Below are positions 11,351 to 23,405 of a DNA stretch of 64,000 bases, piece after piece. The notes beneath the pieces are model-generated. The model was not told where the DNA came from. It saw only the letters and a list, made by a program, of their open reading frames with translations, and did not search any database. Every line of letters starts with the position of its first letter. Positions within the stretch are counted from its first letter, which is position 1. The translations under genes were made by a program, and so were the position numbers. The stretch spans positions 186,001-250,000 of the forward strand of contig JADLZK010005764.1 in the NCBI GenBank assembly GCA_015847255.1, in the 5' to 3' direction. The stretch is from Hyparrhenia diplandra (lineage: Eukaryota; Streptophyta; Magnoliopsida; Poales; Poaceae).

Positions 11351-11988
11351 ATATGTCCTAATCGTCCTTTTTTAACAATTAAGTTGATGTTTAGTCCTCA
11401 ACTCTCAAATCCGTCTACCTCAACAATCAAAACCGTTTAATTTTGGTCTAGCTAGGGCCATCTCAAAACCCCTCAATACTTTCTTGGACTCAAAATGGAA
11501 CGGTTCTGATAGTTGTGGTACTGATGTGCTCCATTGTTTCCACTTCTTGGTCACAAATAATGCAAAGGTTCGAAGGTTGCAGCCCATGACGATAGCGTCG
11601 GTCACCCGTCCAACAGCGACCATGCAAAGTGATGGCGTCGTCGTCGTAGTGGTCGGCGCTGAGGATGTCGAGCGGCGTGGAAAATTATCATAAATTAAAT
11701 TCAACGGTTTAATTTATGATAATTTTAAAACTCCCTTTACGATAAAAATCCAATAAAGTGTAGAGAAATATTTTAATATATATAATTATTTATCAATAAG
11801 TAAATTTAATATCTAAAACTTTTCATAAATACAAAAACGAGAGTATTGGATTAAGTCCATTTTGGCTCTTAACTCTTGCTTTTGTCTAACTTACGCAACT
11901 ATCAAAACCATTCAATTTTGACCACCGAGCTAGTTTTTCAGTGGTTTTTAGAAACTCTCTATTTAAATGGGCTTTAAGGTTGAGGTAG
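11351..11988. repeat. Start of duplicated unit 2, with partial palindromic MITEs
   Basis: About 11705-11870 matches 9690-9860 (shared CCAATAAAGTGTAGA and TTATCAATAAGTAAA). A partial MITE lies at 11359-11470 and the left half of another at 11853-11988. The latter is interrupted by the Copia element and resumes at 23312. Small opposite-strand frames at 11420-11704 are low-complexity. Confidence 0.6.
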
Positions 11989-13727
11989 TGAAGATCTCTA
12001 GTTTGGTTTTGGATAATTGATGACACCCTAGGACTAATCTCTCTATGTTAAGTGTTTGATTAGTTGGAGATTGGTCAAGCCAAGTGTGATGCACGGTGGT
12101 CATGGTGGATGGATCGCGGTGACCTAAAAGATGATCAAGTGCTCAACTTGGAGAAGTTCGAGGATCAAAATGGGCTCAAGGCAAAGGTATATCCATAGGG
12201 CCATTTTGATTTTGCACTCAAGACACCATAGAGGGTGTGAGTGACTTAGGATCGATAAGCCATACTATAAAGAGGGGAAAACCATCGAAAATTTCGATCC
12301 TCATGTGCCTCTAGGTTCAAACATCATTTGCATGCATTCTAACCTAGAGAGCTAACTTCGCACTTGGTGAAAATGTTTTCTAAATGCTAACACACGTGCT
12401 CGGAGTGTTCTTCGACGTGTTGGCAACATGAAACAAGTGACGGAAGTTGGTTTGGAGCAACGGTGTGTTAACGTGTTTTCGACTTGCTTGTTTCTGGATT
12501 CACGGCCCGATCCATTTGGAGCAACCGACCGCACGCGTCCGTCACCGTGGTCCGATCAGTTTCGAGTAAGGTCGAAAAACGGAGTTCGGATGAAGAAGGC
12601 ATTTCTTCGACCAGATCGCGTCCGATCGGTGATCGGTGCGTCTGGTCAATCATGGATGGTCGTGAAGGATTTGAAGCGAAGTAGCCGTTGGTGGGGCTTG
12701 TCCGTTGTGACCGGACGCTTGACTAGGGCGACGGGCGGGTTCTCGGCCCGGCATGTCCGGTCGGCCGTGTGGGCAGCTTTGTTTTGCCCCAACGGCTACA
12801 TAACGGTTGGGGGCTTATAAATAGGAGTTTGGCCGGCCATGGGGAGTCCTCTTGGTTATTTTCATTCATCCTAACATCCTTTGAGCTGAGCAAACACTCT
12901 CCGACTCTCTCCCTTTGCTTGTGAGCACATTTCTTGAGAGTTGAGGAGATTCAAGTGCACTTTGCATTGAGCTTTGCATCTAGAGGTACTTGGTGATCGT
13001 GGTTAGCCGGTGGATTTCTTGTTACTCTTGGAGAGCACCACTCCTAGCCGGCTTGGTGATTGGTGGAAGCGTTGGGAAGAAAAGGAGATTGTTCTTGCCC
13101 ACTTCCGGTTGATTGTGAGGGGTTCGTGATCTTCCCCGGCGGTGTGCCAAAATTGATACTCTAGTGGATTGCTCGTTCCATTGAGTTACCCCTCATTTGC
13201 TTGGGTGCAAGTAGCCTAGTGATTAGCTAGGAGTGAGCTCCACCTTGACCCACACGTGAGACGGTCGGCACAACGGAGACTAGCTTGAGGGTGCTCAAGT
13301 GAACTTCGGGTTAAATCGTGTGTCTCTCATTTGTGTGATTGATTGTCTCCCGGTGATTGGCTTCATTCTCTATACATTGTGATATCATCTCCGGTGATTG
13401 GGTGACTTACCTCTACACGTCGGTATAACACCTTCTACTCTCTTGCATTACTTTGTTTTATATCTTATCCTTGAGTAGCTTGTGTAGTTTAGCTAGTTGC
13501 CTAGTTTTCTAGTGTTGTTTAGCTTGTTAACCTAATTGTAGAGTAGTGACTTAGCTTCTTGTGTGAATTAGAGACAATAGCAACTAGAATTGTTGATAGG
13601 AGGCTTGCCGACAAGTAGAGCTAGAGCAAACACTTTTACGCTTTGTTATTTACTAACAAGTTGTTCTAGTGATTTTGTAGAATTTTTATCAGGCTATTCA
13701 CCCCCTCTAGCCATTCAGGACCTTTCA
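11989..13727 (+). mobile_element. 5' LTR of the Copia element
   Basis: It runs from TGAAGATCTCTAG to CAGGACCTTTCA, 1739 bp. A TATA box TTATAAATAGG lies at about 12815-12826, in front of the presumed transcript start. The part at 12470-12780 is CpG-rich, with repeats of the form GCGTCCGRTCGGT. It is the least similar part to the 3' LTR, while the rest matches closely. Confidence 0.9.
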
Positions 13728-13729
13728 AT

Positions 13730-13741
13730 TGGTATCAAAGC
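13730..13741 (+). other. Primer-binding site of the Copia element
   Basis: TGGTATCAAAGC lies two bases after the LTR end. It differs by one base from the usual initiator-methionine tRNA primer site TGGTATCAGAGC of plant Copia elements. Confidence 0.85.
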
Positions 13742-13786
13742 CGTGGTCATTGTTTAAGCAAGGATTAACACCCTTCGGTGCAAGAT

Positions 13787-15827
13787 ATGGCTAGTATTGT
13801 GTTCAACCATGTTGGGGGAAAGCCACCTCACTTTGATGGTGAGAGTTCTTTTGATCATTGGAAGAGAAAGATGACTATGTACCTTGGATCAATACATGAG
13901 AGAGTATAGGAGGTGACGAAAAGTGATTATGTCATCCTTGATCCTACCAAGCTCACCGATGATGATAGAGCAAACCGCACTTGCAATCGGATGGCACTCA
14001 ACACCATATACAATGCCATCGATGTCAAGATATTTGAAGGCATCAAGGACTTAGATCGTGCAAGTGAAGTATGGACAAGGTTGAGTGAAACATATGAGGG
14101 CACTAAGATTGTCAAGAGTGCCAAGCTCTATGGGCTCAAGAGTGAGTTTGAGACCTTCTCCACGAAGGAGGGTGAAACAATCCTAGAGATGTTTCGTAGG
14201 ATACAAGTGATAGTGAATGATCTCAAGAGCCTAGGCTACAAGACACAAGACCAAGACTTTTGTCACAAGTTCTTGATTAGCCTACCTCCAAGATTCAAGA
14301 TGTTGATTCTCATGTTGCAAAGAGATGGGCTTGATACAAAGAAGCCAAATGATTTGCTTGGAGAGGTGTTGACATTTGACAAGTATGATCATGATGTTGA
14401 TGCCAAGGAGAAGAAGGAGGACAAGAAGGTTGAGGAGAAGAAAGCCGTAGCATTCAAGGCATCCTCTTCCTCATGCAAGGGCAAGGCCAAGGCTCAAGAA
14501 GAAGAATGTGATATATCCAGCCTAGAAGAGGTTGATGAAGCTCTTGCTTTGGTTGTCAAGAAATTTAATTGGCACCATGCTCAAATACAATAGAAGATTT
14601 GGGCATTACAAGAAGAAAGACACTCCCAAAAACAATGAAGAGAAGAGACTTTGTTGGAAGTGTGATAGTCCCGATCATCTCTTTGAGGATTGTCCTCACA
14701 GAAAGGACAAGAAGAACACCAAGGACTATAGAAGGGGCAAGAACAAGGCCACCTTCAAGATGGGCAAAGATGGTGCATATGTGGTCACTTGGGATAGTGA
14801 TGAGTCCGATGAGGAAGAAGAAGGGAAGGCAATGATGGCAATGGGCAATCATGAGAAGCCATCTCTATTTGACTCATCCTCCGGTTCATGCTTCATGGCC
14901 AAAGGCACTAAGGTATATTATGATGATGAACCATGTGCTAATGAAGTAAAATATGATAGTGAAGGAGAATATGATGAATCAAATGAACCCACTAAAGAAG
15001 AGATGTTTGAGGCAATGGAGCAAGCCAACATTGTTCTCATAGCTAAAGCTAAGGAATGTAAGGCCTTGGAAAAGAGAGTTGCATCTCTTAAAAAGAGCCT
15101 TAGGGAGCAAGAAGCCTCTTATGAGTGTCTAAAGGAAGACCATGAGGAGCTAGAACTTGCTCACACAAAGCTTCAAAAAGCTCATTCCTTGCTAATTGCT
15201 AAGAATGACAAGGTTGTCTTGATCTCCAAGAGGGATGTTGGTCCAACATGTGACATCATAGATGAACCATTCGTGGTTGATGTTGAAGAACCATGCATAC
15301 CTTACATATCCACATCAACCCACTCTACCTCCACTAGTAGCGATGAAGTGATTTTAGATTCATCATTATTAGTTGAGAATGAGACTCTCAAGAGAGAGGT
15401 GGATGAGCTCACCCACGCCTTGGGTAAGGCATATGGTGGGGATGCCAAGTTGCTAAAGTGCTCGGGTAGCCAAAGATTTTCCCTTAACAAGGAAGGTCTA
15501 GGGTATATCCCCAAGAAAGGCAAGAAGGCCTTTGTGACCCCAAAGCCTAGCTTTGTGAGGAGCAATGGTTCTTATTGCTATAGATGCAAGCAAGTTGGGC
15601 ATCAAGAGTAACAATGTGCTAAAATGAACACCAACAAGAAAGCAAACAATGTGCATTCTATTTGTTTTGATTCTTGCTATTTGCTTACCAAGCGTGAGAA
15701 AGGTGTAAAGGCAAAGTTCATTGGTACACCAATTGTGGGACCAAAGAAGAAGTCCATTTGGGTGCGAAAGTCTTTGGTGACTAACCTCCAAGGACCCAAG
15801 CAAAGATGGGTACCTAAATCTCATTGA
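13787..15827 (+). pseudogene. Copia gag, broken
   Basis: The frame opens at the ATG at 13787 (MASIVFNHVGG). A TAG at 13907-13909 stops it after 40 codons; the frame then continues through the UBN2-like gag domain to 14593. A frameshift near 14560 moves it to the next phase. That phase carries a first zinc knuckle (CWKCDSPDHLFEDC, about 14655-14697), an acidic stretch, a coiled-coil region (about 15000-15220) and a second knuckle (CYRCKQVGH, about 15577). A TAA at 15609-15611 breaks the second knuckle before its last cysteine. Gag forms the particle that packages the element's RNA. The coiled coil and double knuckle fit the SIRE lineage. Confidence 0.85.
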
Positions 15828-18635
15828 TTGATTTTGTAGGTGAACTACGAGGCCGGAGGGAGGCATTGAATACTTGATAGTGGGTGCACTCAACATATGG
15901 CCGGTGATGCAAGAATGTTTAAATCTATTGAAACTCAAACTCATGGTGGCAACACTATCACATTTGGTGATAATAGCAAAGGCAAGGTTAGAGGACTTAG
16001 AAAGATTGCAATCACCAATGACTTGAGCATATCCAATGTGGCACTAGTTGATGAGGTGAACTTCAATTTGCTTTCGGTGGCACAAATATGTGACCTTGGT
16101 TTCAAATGCATATTTGGTGTTGATGACATTGAGGTTGTTAGTGTTGATGGTTCAAACTTGATATTCAAAGGCTTTAGGCATGACAATCTCTATCTAGTTG
16201 ATTTTGATACTAGTGAAGCTAAATTGAGTACATGCTTGATCTCTAAATCAAGTATGGGTTGGTTATGGCATAGAAGGCTTGGTCATATTGGCATGAAGCA
16301 ATTGAACAAGCTTGTGAAGCATGATCTAGTAAGAGGCTTGAATGGAGTTGAGTTTGAAAAGGACAAACTTTGTAGTGCATGTCAAGCCGACAAGCAAGTG
16401 GGCAACACTCATCCTAAGAAGAATATCATGAGCACTTGCAAGCCATTTGAGTTGATGCATATGGATTTATTTGGACCAACCACATATACTAGCATTGGTG
16501 GCAACAAGTATGGATTTGTGATTGTGGATGATTTCACTAGATATACTTGGGTATTCTTTCTCAATGACAAGAGTGACACATATTCTATCTTCAAGTCATT
16601 TCTCAAGCAAGTTTGCAATGAGTTTGATGTCACCATCAAGAAAGTGAGAAGTGACAATGGAAGTGAGTTCAAGAATACAAGAGTTGAAGAGCTATGTGAT
16701 GATTATGGTATTAGGCATCAATTCTTGCCCACATACACACCACAATCCAATGGCCTAGTTGAAAGGAAAAATAGGACTCTCATGGATATGGCAAGATCAA
16801 TGCTTAGTGAATATGATGTGAGTCAATCTTTTTGGGCCGAAGCTATCAATACCGCTTGCTACTACATCAACCGATTGTATTGTCATCCAATGATGGGCAT
16901 GACACACTATGAGCTATTGAATGGGAGAAAGCCAAACATTGCTTATTTTAGAGTCTTTAGTTGCAAATGCTACATTTTGAAGAAAGGCACTAGATTGGTC
17001 AAGTTTGACAAGAAGTGTGATGAGGGATTCTTGCTTGGTTATTCCACTACAAGCAAAGCATATAGAGTGTGGAATAGCACTAGTGGTCAACTTGAGGAAG
17101 TGCATGATGTTGAGTTTGATGAAACCAATGGGTCCCAAGATGAAGATGAGAATCTCAATGATGTTAGTGGAACTCAATTGGTGGAAGCAATGAAGAACAT
17201 GGACATTGGGCATATTAGGCCAACTCAAGTGATAGATGTCCAAGATGACAAAGATCAAGTGCTACCATCTCCAATGATTCAAGCTAGTGGTTCTCAAGTG
17301 CAAGATCAACAAGCTAGTATATCATCTCAAGTGCAAGCCACAACAAGTGATCAACCAAGTTCAAGCAATAAACTACCAATACTCCAAAACTCAAGTGTTG
17401 CTAGAGATCACCCAATTGATCAAATTATTGGTGACATTGCAAGTGGAGTACAAATAAGAGGAAGATTTGCGGCATTTTGTGAGCACTTTGCATTTGTGTC
17501 TCAAGAGGAGCCAAAAGACATAGACAAAGCCATGAAAGATGAAGAATGGGTCTTGGCAATGCAAAAGGAGCTAAACAACTTTGATAGGAATGAAGTTTGG
17601 GAATTGGTGGAAAGGCCAACCAACTATAATGTCATTGGAACCAAGTGGGTGTTCAAGAATAAGCAAGGCCAAGATGGCATTGTGGTTAGAAATAAAGCAA
17701 GACTAGTTGCACAAGGTTACACTCAAGTTGAGGGTCTTGACTTTGGTGAAACATATGCTTCGGTTGCAAGATTAGAGGCAATTAGAATTCTATTAGCCTA
17801 TGCATGTGCCCATGACATCAAGCTCTATCAAATGGATGTGAAGAGTGCATTTCTCAATGGCTACATCAATGAGCTTGTGTATGTTGAGCAACCTCCCAGT
17901 TTTGAAGATTTTCACAAGCCCGACCATGTTTACAAGTTGAAGAAGGCATTATATGGCTTGAAGCAAGCACCTAGAGCATGGTATGAGAGGTTGAGAGACT
18001 TCCTACTCAAGAAGGGTTTCAAGATGGGAAAGGTTGATACTACTCTCTTCACTAAGAGGATTGGCAAGGATTTGTTCATCTTGTAAATATATGTGGATGA
18101 TATCATATTTGGATCAACAAATCAGGACTATTGTGAAGAGTTTGGTAAAATGATGGCCAAAGAGTTTGAAATGTCTATGCTTGGAGAGCTCACATACTTC
18201 CTTGGACTTCAAATCAAACAATTGAAGAGTGGCACATTCATAAGTCAAGGCAAGTACATAAGAGACATGATCAAGAAATTTAGCATGGAAGATGCAAAGG
18301 GCATCACTACACCTATGGGTACTAGTGGCACCTTGGATAGTGATCTCAAAGGCAATATGGTTGATCAAAGGCTATTTTGGTCAATGATTGAAAGCTTACT
18401 CTATGTGACCGCATCAAGACCGGATGTCATGTTTAGTGTATGTTTGTGTGTAAGATTTCAATCCTCACCAAGAGAGAGTCATCTCAAGGCCGCAAAGAGA
18501 ATATTGAGGTATTTGAAGCATACACAAGATGTTGGCTTATGGTATCCTAAGGGGTCTAGCTTTGAACTTGTTGGGTATTCAGACTCCAACTATGGTGGAT
18601 GCAAGATCAATAGAAGAAGCACTAGTGGCGCTTGT
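15828..18635 (+). pseudogene. Copia pol: protease, integrase, reverse transcriptase, RNase H start
   Basis: The protease motif ILDSGC follows a TGA at about 15866. From 15897 the frame is open for 729 codons: GAG-pre-integrase with HRRLGH and CSAC zinc ligands, then an integrase core with D in MDLFGP, D in RSDNGSEF and E in GLVERKNR. Reverse transcriptase follows (KARLVAQGYTQ, QMDVKSAFLNG, LYGLKQAPRAW). One TAA (18084-18086), probably from CAA, stops it just before the catalytic YVDD at about 18091. The same phase then goes on to RNase H, which is cut at 18635 by a solo LTR. These enzymes copy RNA into DNA and insert it. Apart from stops the frame is well kept, so decay is recent relative to other elements here. 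Confidence 0.9.
18631..18635. repeat. Target-site duplication CTTGT (left) of the solo LTR
   Basis: CTTGT at 18631-18635 is repeated at 20125-20129. Removing the block between them, with one CTTGT, rejoins the Copia RNase H reading frame exactly. Confidence 0.95.
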
Positions 18636-20124
18636 TGTTGACATTTCTTAACGTATGCTGAAGAATCCGCAAGCGTACGGAATTATCGTTATAGCATTTC
18701 ACCCGGAAGTATTCGTAGGTATCGTATTTCCACGAGGAACGGTTGTGTGACTTTTCTCTCGAACAGAATCACCCTAGGATAACTATGGGTGGTGAGGTAT
18801 CTTTATGGGCTCAAACTCTCTAGCAGGGATCACTTGGCTGTTATGTCCTTACCGCACACGCATGGGGCAATCGCCCAAACGGGATGGAGACAGGCATTTA
18901 GCACCGCGCCACACCCAAACGGGGGGGATTACAAGGGACGGTCAAGGTGTCACAACCCAGCCGCCTACCCCCTCAACCGTGGGATGCGCCACAAAAGATA
19001 GATAACCTCTAGCCTAGACACCACGTCTACACTAGTGATTATTACTCCGGCGTGTTAACCTGGGCTTACCTAGTCATATTAGGGGTCCTTCTACGAGCAA
19101 CGCCCGAAGGAACGACTATCAATCCCGCAAGTCTATAATAGCTAGATAATATGCTTAAGAGTAATAAGCCAAAGAGGGACACAACCATTCTTATCCAAAA
19201 TGATTAGAAGGTTGTAGAGGTACAAAGCGTGACGGGCTGCCGACAAGTCAGGGCACTCAGGCCACCCGAGATCCGCAATGCACCGGGAGGCACAGGGACT
19301 CCATGGAGAAGAGGCCAAGCCCTCTTCTAGCCTTCCCTCTCTCACTCTCCATTAGAACTAAGAAGAAGAGGAAGAAGAAGAGTGGGAGTGGAAGCTTCTT
19401 CCTCTCTTCTACATTGTGGCTCCTCTTTGTGTTGTGTGGAATTGGTGTCTTGTGGAAGAGGGGGAGAGCCTCCTTTTATAGCTTGGAGATAGGGGGGTCT
19501 TTGGAAATGTGCCACCCCCCATAATGACCAAACCGACCAGGGAATAGGCGGTTTCTAGGTTCATTGCACCTGGTCCATGCCACCACCGACGTTCCCTGGT
19601 TGAATGCAACCGTCATGAGAAAGGTGGGCCCGGTTGGCAGCCGCAGGGGTGCTGCCGCACCCTAAGGTGCGGGCGCACCAAGATCTGGGCCGAATGGGCT
19701 CAAATTTTGTGAGCACATCGGTTTCGTCGTTAGCTCCGTTTTGGCGGGTGGTACAACGAAAACGGAGTCCGTATGAAAAAGTTATGCCCGAAATACTAAA
19801 CCCATGTCATGTGGCCCAATGTCATTTCATGTTGGATTCGGGCCTCGACCTCTTGGGCTTGTATTTGGATGTTGATATTCATGTTTATGGGCTTTTCTCC
19901 TCTCTTCTCCTTGCTTTGCTTATGTCCATTTAGGTCCTTGTTATTTCTTATATGTTTTCCTTTGCTTTTGGCCCAAAATGTATATGTTTCCAACATTGCC
20001 CTGCAAAACAAGTGAAGTACAAAAACTTGTGGAAATGGTTAGCTCAAAGCCCTATCACTATTGTGTTTTGGTAGTTTTATAATAATGTTGACGGTATAAA
20101 ATATGTAGTTAACGACCGTCAACA
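18636..20124 (-). mobile_element. Solo LTR related to element B, inserted in the Copia RNase H
   Basis: The 1489-bp block has TG/CA ends (TGTTGACATTTC and GACCGTCAACA) and a perfect 5-bp target duplication CTTGT. No internal region, primer site or polypurine tract is present, so it is a solo LTR left by recombination between two LTRs. In minus orientation it matches the LTR at 848-2491 over much of its length. Its sense start contains the same TGTTGACGG...CCGTCAACA palindrome. Short open frames in it are not supported as genes. Confidence 0.9.
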
Positions 20125-20537
20125 CTTGTCAATTCGTTGGAAGATCTCTTGTGTCATGGTCCTCAAAGAAGCAAACAAGTGTGACACTCTCTACCGCCGA
20201 AGCCGAATATGTTAGTGCGGGGGGTTGTTGTTGTCAACTACTTTGGTTGAGATCCACATTGAAGGATTATGGTTTTGACTTCAACCATGTGCCCTTGTAT
20301 TGTGACAATGAGAGTGCTTGCAAGATGACTCAAAATCCGGTGCAACATACAAGAACCAAACATATTGATATAAGGCACCATTTCATTCGTGAGCATCAAC
20401 AACAAGGAGATATTACAATCCATCCTATTGGTACCGAAGACCAACTTGCCGATATCTTTACCAAGCCACTTGATGAGAAGAGATTTTGCAAGCTAAGAAA
20501 TGAATTGAACATTCTTGACTTCTCCAATATGAGTTGA
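20125..20537 (+). pseudogene. Copia RNase H, C-terminal part
   Basis: After the solo LTR the frame resumes with VSWSSKKQ, STAEAEYVSA, the catalytic CDNESAC and HTRTKHIDIRHHFIRE, and ends at LADIFTKPL about 20 codons before TGA at 20535-20537. These are the standard Copia RNase H landmarks. RNase H removes the RNA strand after reverse transcription. Confidence 0.9.
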
Positions 20538-21580
20538 ATGCACCCCACACATGTGACATGCCTCTCCACCGAGCCAAAGCAAAGGTGAAATTGTTTGACA
20601 TGTCATTCATGATATCTAAGAACTTGTTAGAACATATAGACATCCAACTTGGTTCCTTAGGTTGCATTCATGAAAAAGCAATGAATTTCAATGTATGTAT
20701 GCCATCACTATTGCTTTTATGCTTGATTGATCTAGTGATGACATATGACATGCTTGTGGGCTTGCAATCTCAAGTGTTGAATTTGGATATATTGTCAAAT
20801 ATGTGATTCAACATAGATATGATAACCCTTTCATGAGGTGTGAAAAAGCTTGTCTTTGGTTCAAACCGAATTATATGTTTGGCAAGCTATCCAAATTTGG
20901 CCAAAGTTGAAAACTAATCTTTCCAGTATCAAAAGAACATGATCAATCCTTTTATGTCAATCGGTGACAAAGGGGGAGAGATTAGTGCATAAAGATTAGA
21001 AGGGGATCAAAATTTTGGAAAGCACACAAGTAGGGGGAGCAAGCTCATAAGCCCTTTGTTGCATTTGTTTGTGCACTAACATATGATGTGCTCTTGCACA
21101 TGTATTTAAATTCCATATATACATGCTTGTGTGGTGTATGCTAGTAGTACTTTGAATGATGATTGATCAACTAGCATGCTTAAGTGGTAGCTAGATATTT
21201 TGATTTCCGCTCTAAATTCAAGTACCTTGCTTATAATGTGATCTTATGTGGTACTTTGATTTTTTGATGAAATATATAGTTGTCCATGATGCTTGTATGG
21301 TGAGAAAGGCGCAACTCGATTGGTATCACGCTTCAAAGGTCCATTCTTTCACCATAGCATCATTTTGGTAACATGGCCCTCTCCCTAATTTCAATATTCA
21401 TACATGTATGCAAAGCTTAGTTCCAAACTCTCGGCATACATGTAGGGGGAGCTCATGCTACCAAAACCGAACTATGATGTTTGTCCAATCCTATATTCAT
21501 GAGCAAAATGCTTGGACAACCATGATAGGTTCAAAAATCCTTTATCATAAAATCTTTTTGTGGGTTGTCACCAATTACCA
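20538..21580 (+). mobile_element. 3' non-coding region of the Copia element
   Basis: About 1 kb separates the pol stop from the 3' LTR, as is usual in SIRE-type elements, which may carry an env-like frame here. A 90-codon frame at 20534-20806 starts immediately at the pol end but has no recognised motif. Repeated GGGGGAGA and GGGGGAGC tracts occur (20970, 21035, 21445). Confidence 0.65.
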
Positions 21581-21593
21581 AAAGGGGGGAGAT
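21581..21593 (+). other. Polypurine tract of the Copia element
   Basis: AAAGGGGGGAGAT lies directly before the TG of the 3' LTR at 21594. Confidence 0.85.
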
Positions 21594-23311
21594 TGAAGAT
21601 CTCTAGTTTGGTTTTGGATAATTGATGACACCCTAGGACTAATCTCTCTATGCTAAGTGTTTGCTTAGTTGGAGATTGGTCAAGCCAAGTGTGATGCACG
21701 GTGGTCATGGTGGATGGATCGCGGTGACCTAAAAGATGATCAAGTGTTCAACTTGGAGAGGTTCGAGGATCAAAATGGGCTCAAGGCAAAGGTATATCCA
21801 CAGGGCCATTTTGATTTTGCACTCAAGACACCATAGAGGGTGTGAGTGACTTAGGATCGATAAGCCGTACTATAAAGAGGGCAAAACCATCAGAAATTTT
21901 GATCCTCATGTGCCTCTAGGTTCAAACATCATTTGCATGCATTCTAACCTAGAGAGCTAACTTCGCACTTGGTGAAAATGTTTTCTAAATGCTAACACAC
22001 GTGCTCGGGGTGTTCTTCGACGTGTTGGCAATATGAAACAAGTGACAGAAGTTGGTTTGGAGCAACGGTGAAGAAACGACGATGCAACGACTTCGACCTG
22101 CTGTTTCTCACCTGACCGGACGCTGGAGCAACCGACCGGCGCGTCCGGTCAGCTGCGTCCGATCGGTTCCAGTAAGGTCCAGTTTCAGCGTTTCTTCGAC
22201 CTGACGCGTCCGGTCGGTGACCGGTGCGTCCGGTCAATCATGGATGGTCGTGAAGGATTTGAAGCGAAGTAGCCGTTGGTGGGGCTTGTCCGTTTTTGAC
22301 CAGACGCTTGACCTGACGCGGGCAATTCTCGACCGGCGCGTCCGGTCAGCCCATGTGGGCAGCTGTTTTGCCCCAACGGCTACATAACGGTTGGGGCTTA
22401 TAAATAGGAGTTTGGCCGGCCATGGGGAGTCCTCTTGATCATTTTCATTCATCCTAACATCCTTTGAGATGAGCAAACACTCTCCCACTCTCTCCCTTTG
22501 CTTGTGAGCACATTTCTTGAGAGTTGAGGAGATTCAAGTGCACTTTGCATTGAGCTTTGCATCTAGATGCACTTGGTGATCGTGGTTAGCCGGTGGATTT
22601 CTTGTTACTCTTGGAGAGCACCACTCCTAGCTGGCTTGGTGATTGGTGGAAGCGTTGGGAAGAAAAGGAGATTGTTCTTGCCCACTTCCGGTTGATTGTG
22701 AGGGGTTTGTGATCTTCCCCTGCGGTGTGCCAAAATTGATACTCTAGTGGATTGCTCGTGCCATTGAGTTACCCCTCATTTGCTTGGGTGCAAGTAGCCC
22801 AGTGATGGGCTAGGAGTGAGCTCCACCTTGACCCACACGTGAGACGGTCGGCACAACGGAGACTAGCATGAGGGTGCTCAAGTGAACTTCGGGTTAAATC
22901 GTGTGTCTCTCCTTTGTGTGATTGATTGTCTCCCGGTGATTGGCTTTATTCTCTATACATTGTGATATCATCTCCGGTGATTGGGTGACTTACCTCTACA
23001 CGTCGGTATAAGACCTTCTACTCTCTTGCATTACTTTGTTTTATATCTTATGCTTGAGTAGCTTGTGTAGTTTAGCTAGTTGCCTAGTTTGCTAGTGTTG
23101 TTTAGCTTGTTCACCTAGTTGTAGAGTAGTCACTTAGCTTCTTGTGTGAATTAGAGATAATAGCAACTAGAATTGTTGATAGGAGGCTTGCCGACAAGTA
23201 GAGCTAGAGCAAACGCTTTTACGCTTTGTTATTTACTAACAAGTTGTTCTAGTGATTTTGTAGAATTTTTATTAGGCTATTCACCCCCTTCTAGCCATTT
23301 AGGACCTTTGA
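21594..23311 (+). mobile_element. 3' LTR of the Copia element
   Basis: It runs from TGAAGATCTCTAG to AGGACCTTTGA, 1718 bp. It keeps the TATA box (TTATAAATAGG near 22398). Its CpG-rich stretch (22080-22370) has cleaner GCGTCCGGTC repeats than the 5' LTR. The final CA is changed to GA. Confidence 0.9.
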
Positions 23312-23405
23312 GGTACCAAAGTTAGATGATTTTGGCAGTTGGAGGGTTAAATTAGATAAATATAAGAGTTGAGGGATCAAAGATGGACTTAATCTTTTTT
23401 AACAT
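23312..23405. mobile_element. Right half of the palindromic MITE split by the Copia element
   Basis: GGTACCAAAGTTAGATGATTT to GATGGACTTAATC matches 9965-10042 and completes the MITE started at 11853. The junctions define the Copia insertion site independently of its LTRs. Confidence 0.7.

Larger units (their letters stand above)
11989..23311 (+). mobile_element. SIRE/Maximus-type Copia retrotransposon, nearly complete
   Basis: The element has two LTRs, a primer site, gag, protease, integrase, reverse transcriptase, RNase H, a long 3' region and a polypurine tract in the order typical of Copia. GGTAG before 11989 and GGTAC after 23311 are a 4-of-5 target duplication. It lies inside a palindromic MITE whose halves are at 11853-11988 and 23312-23400. 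A solo LTR of another family (18636-20124) splits the RNase H domain. Without it the element is about 9.8 kb. The long coiled-coil gag and two zinc knuckles favour the SIRE lineage; this is inference. Confidence 0.9.
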
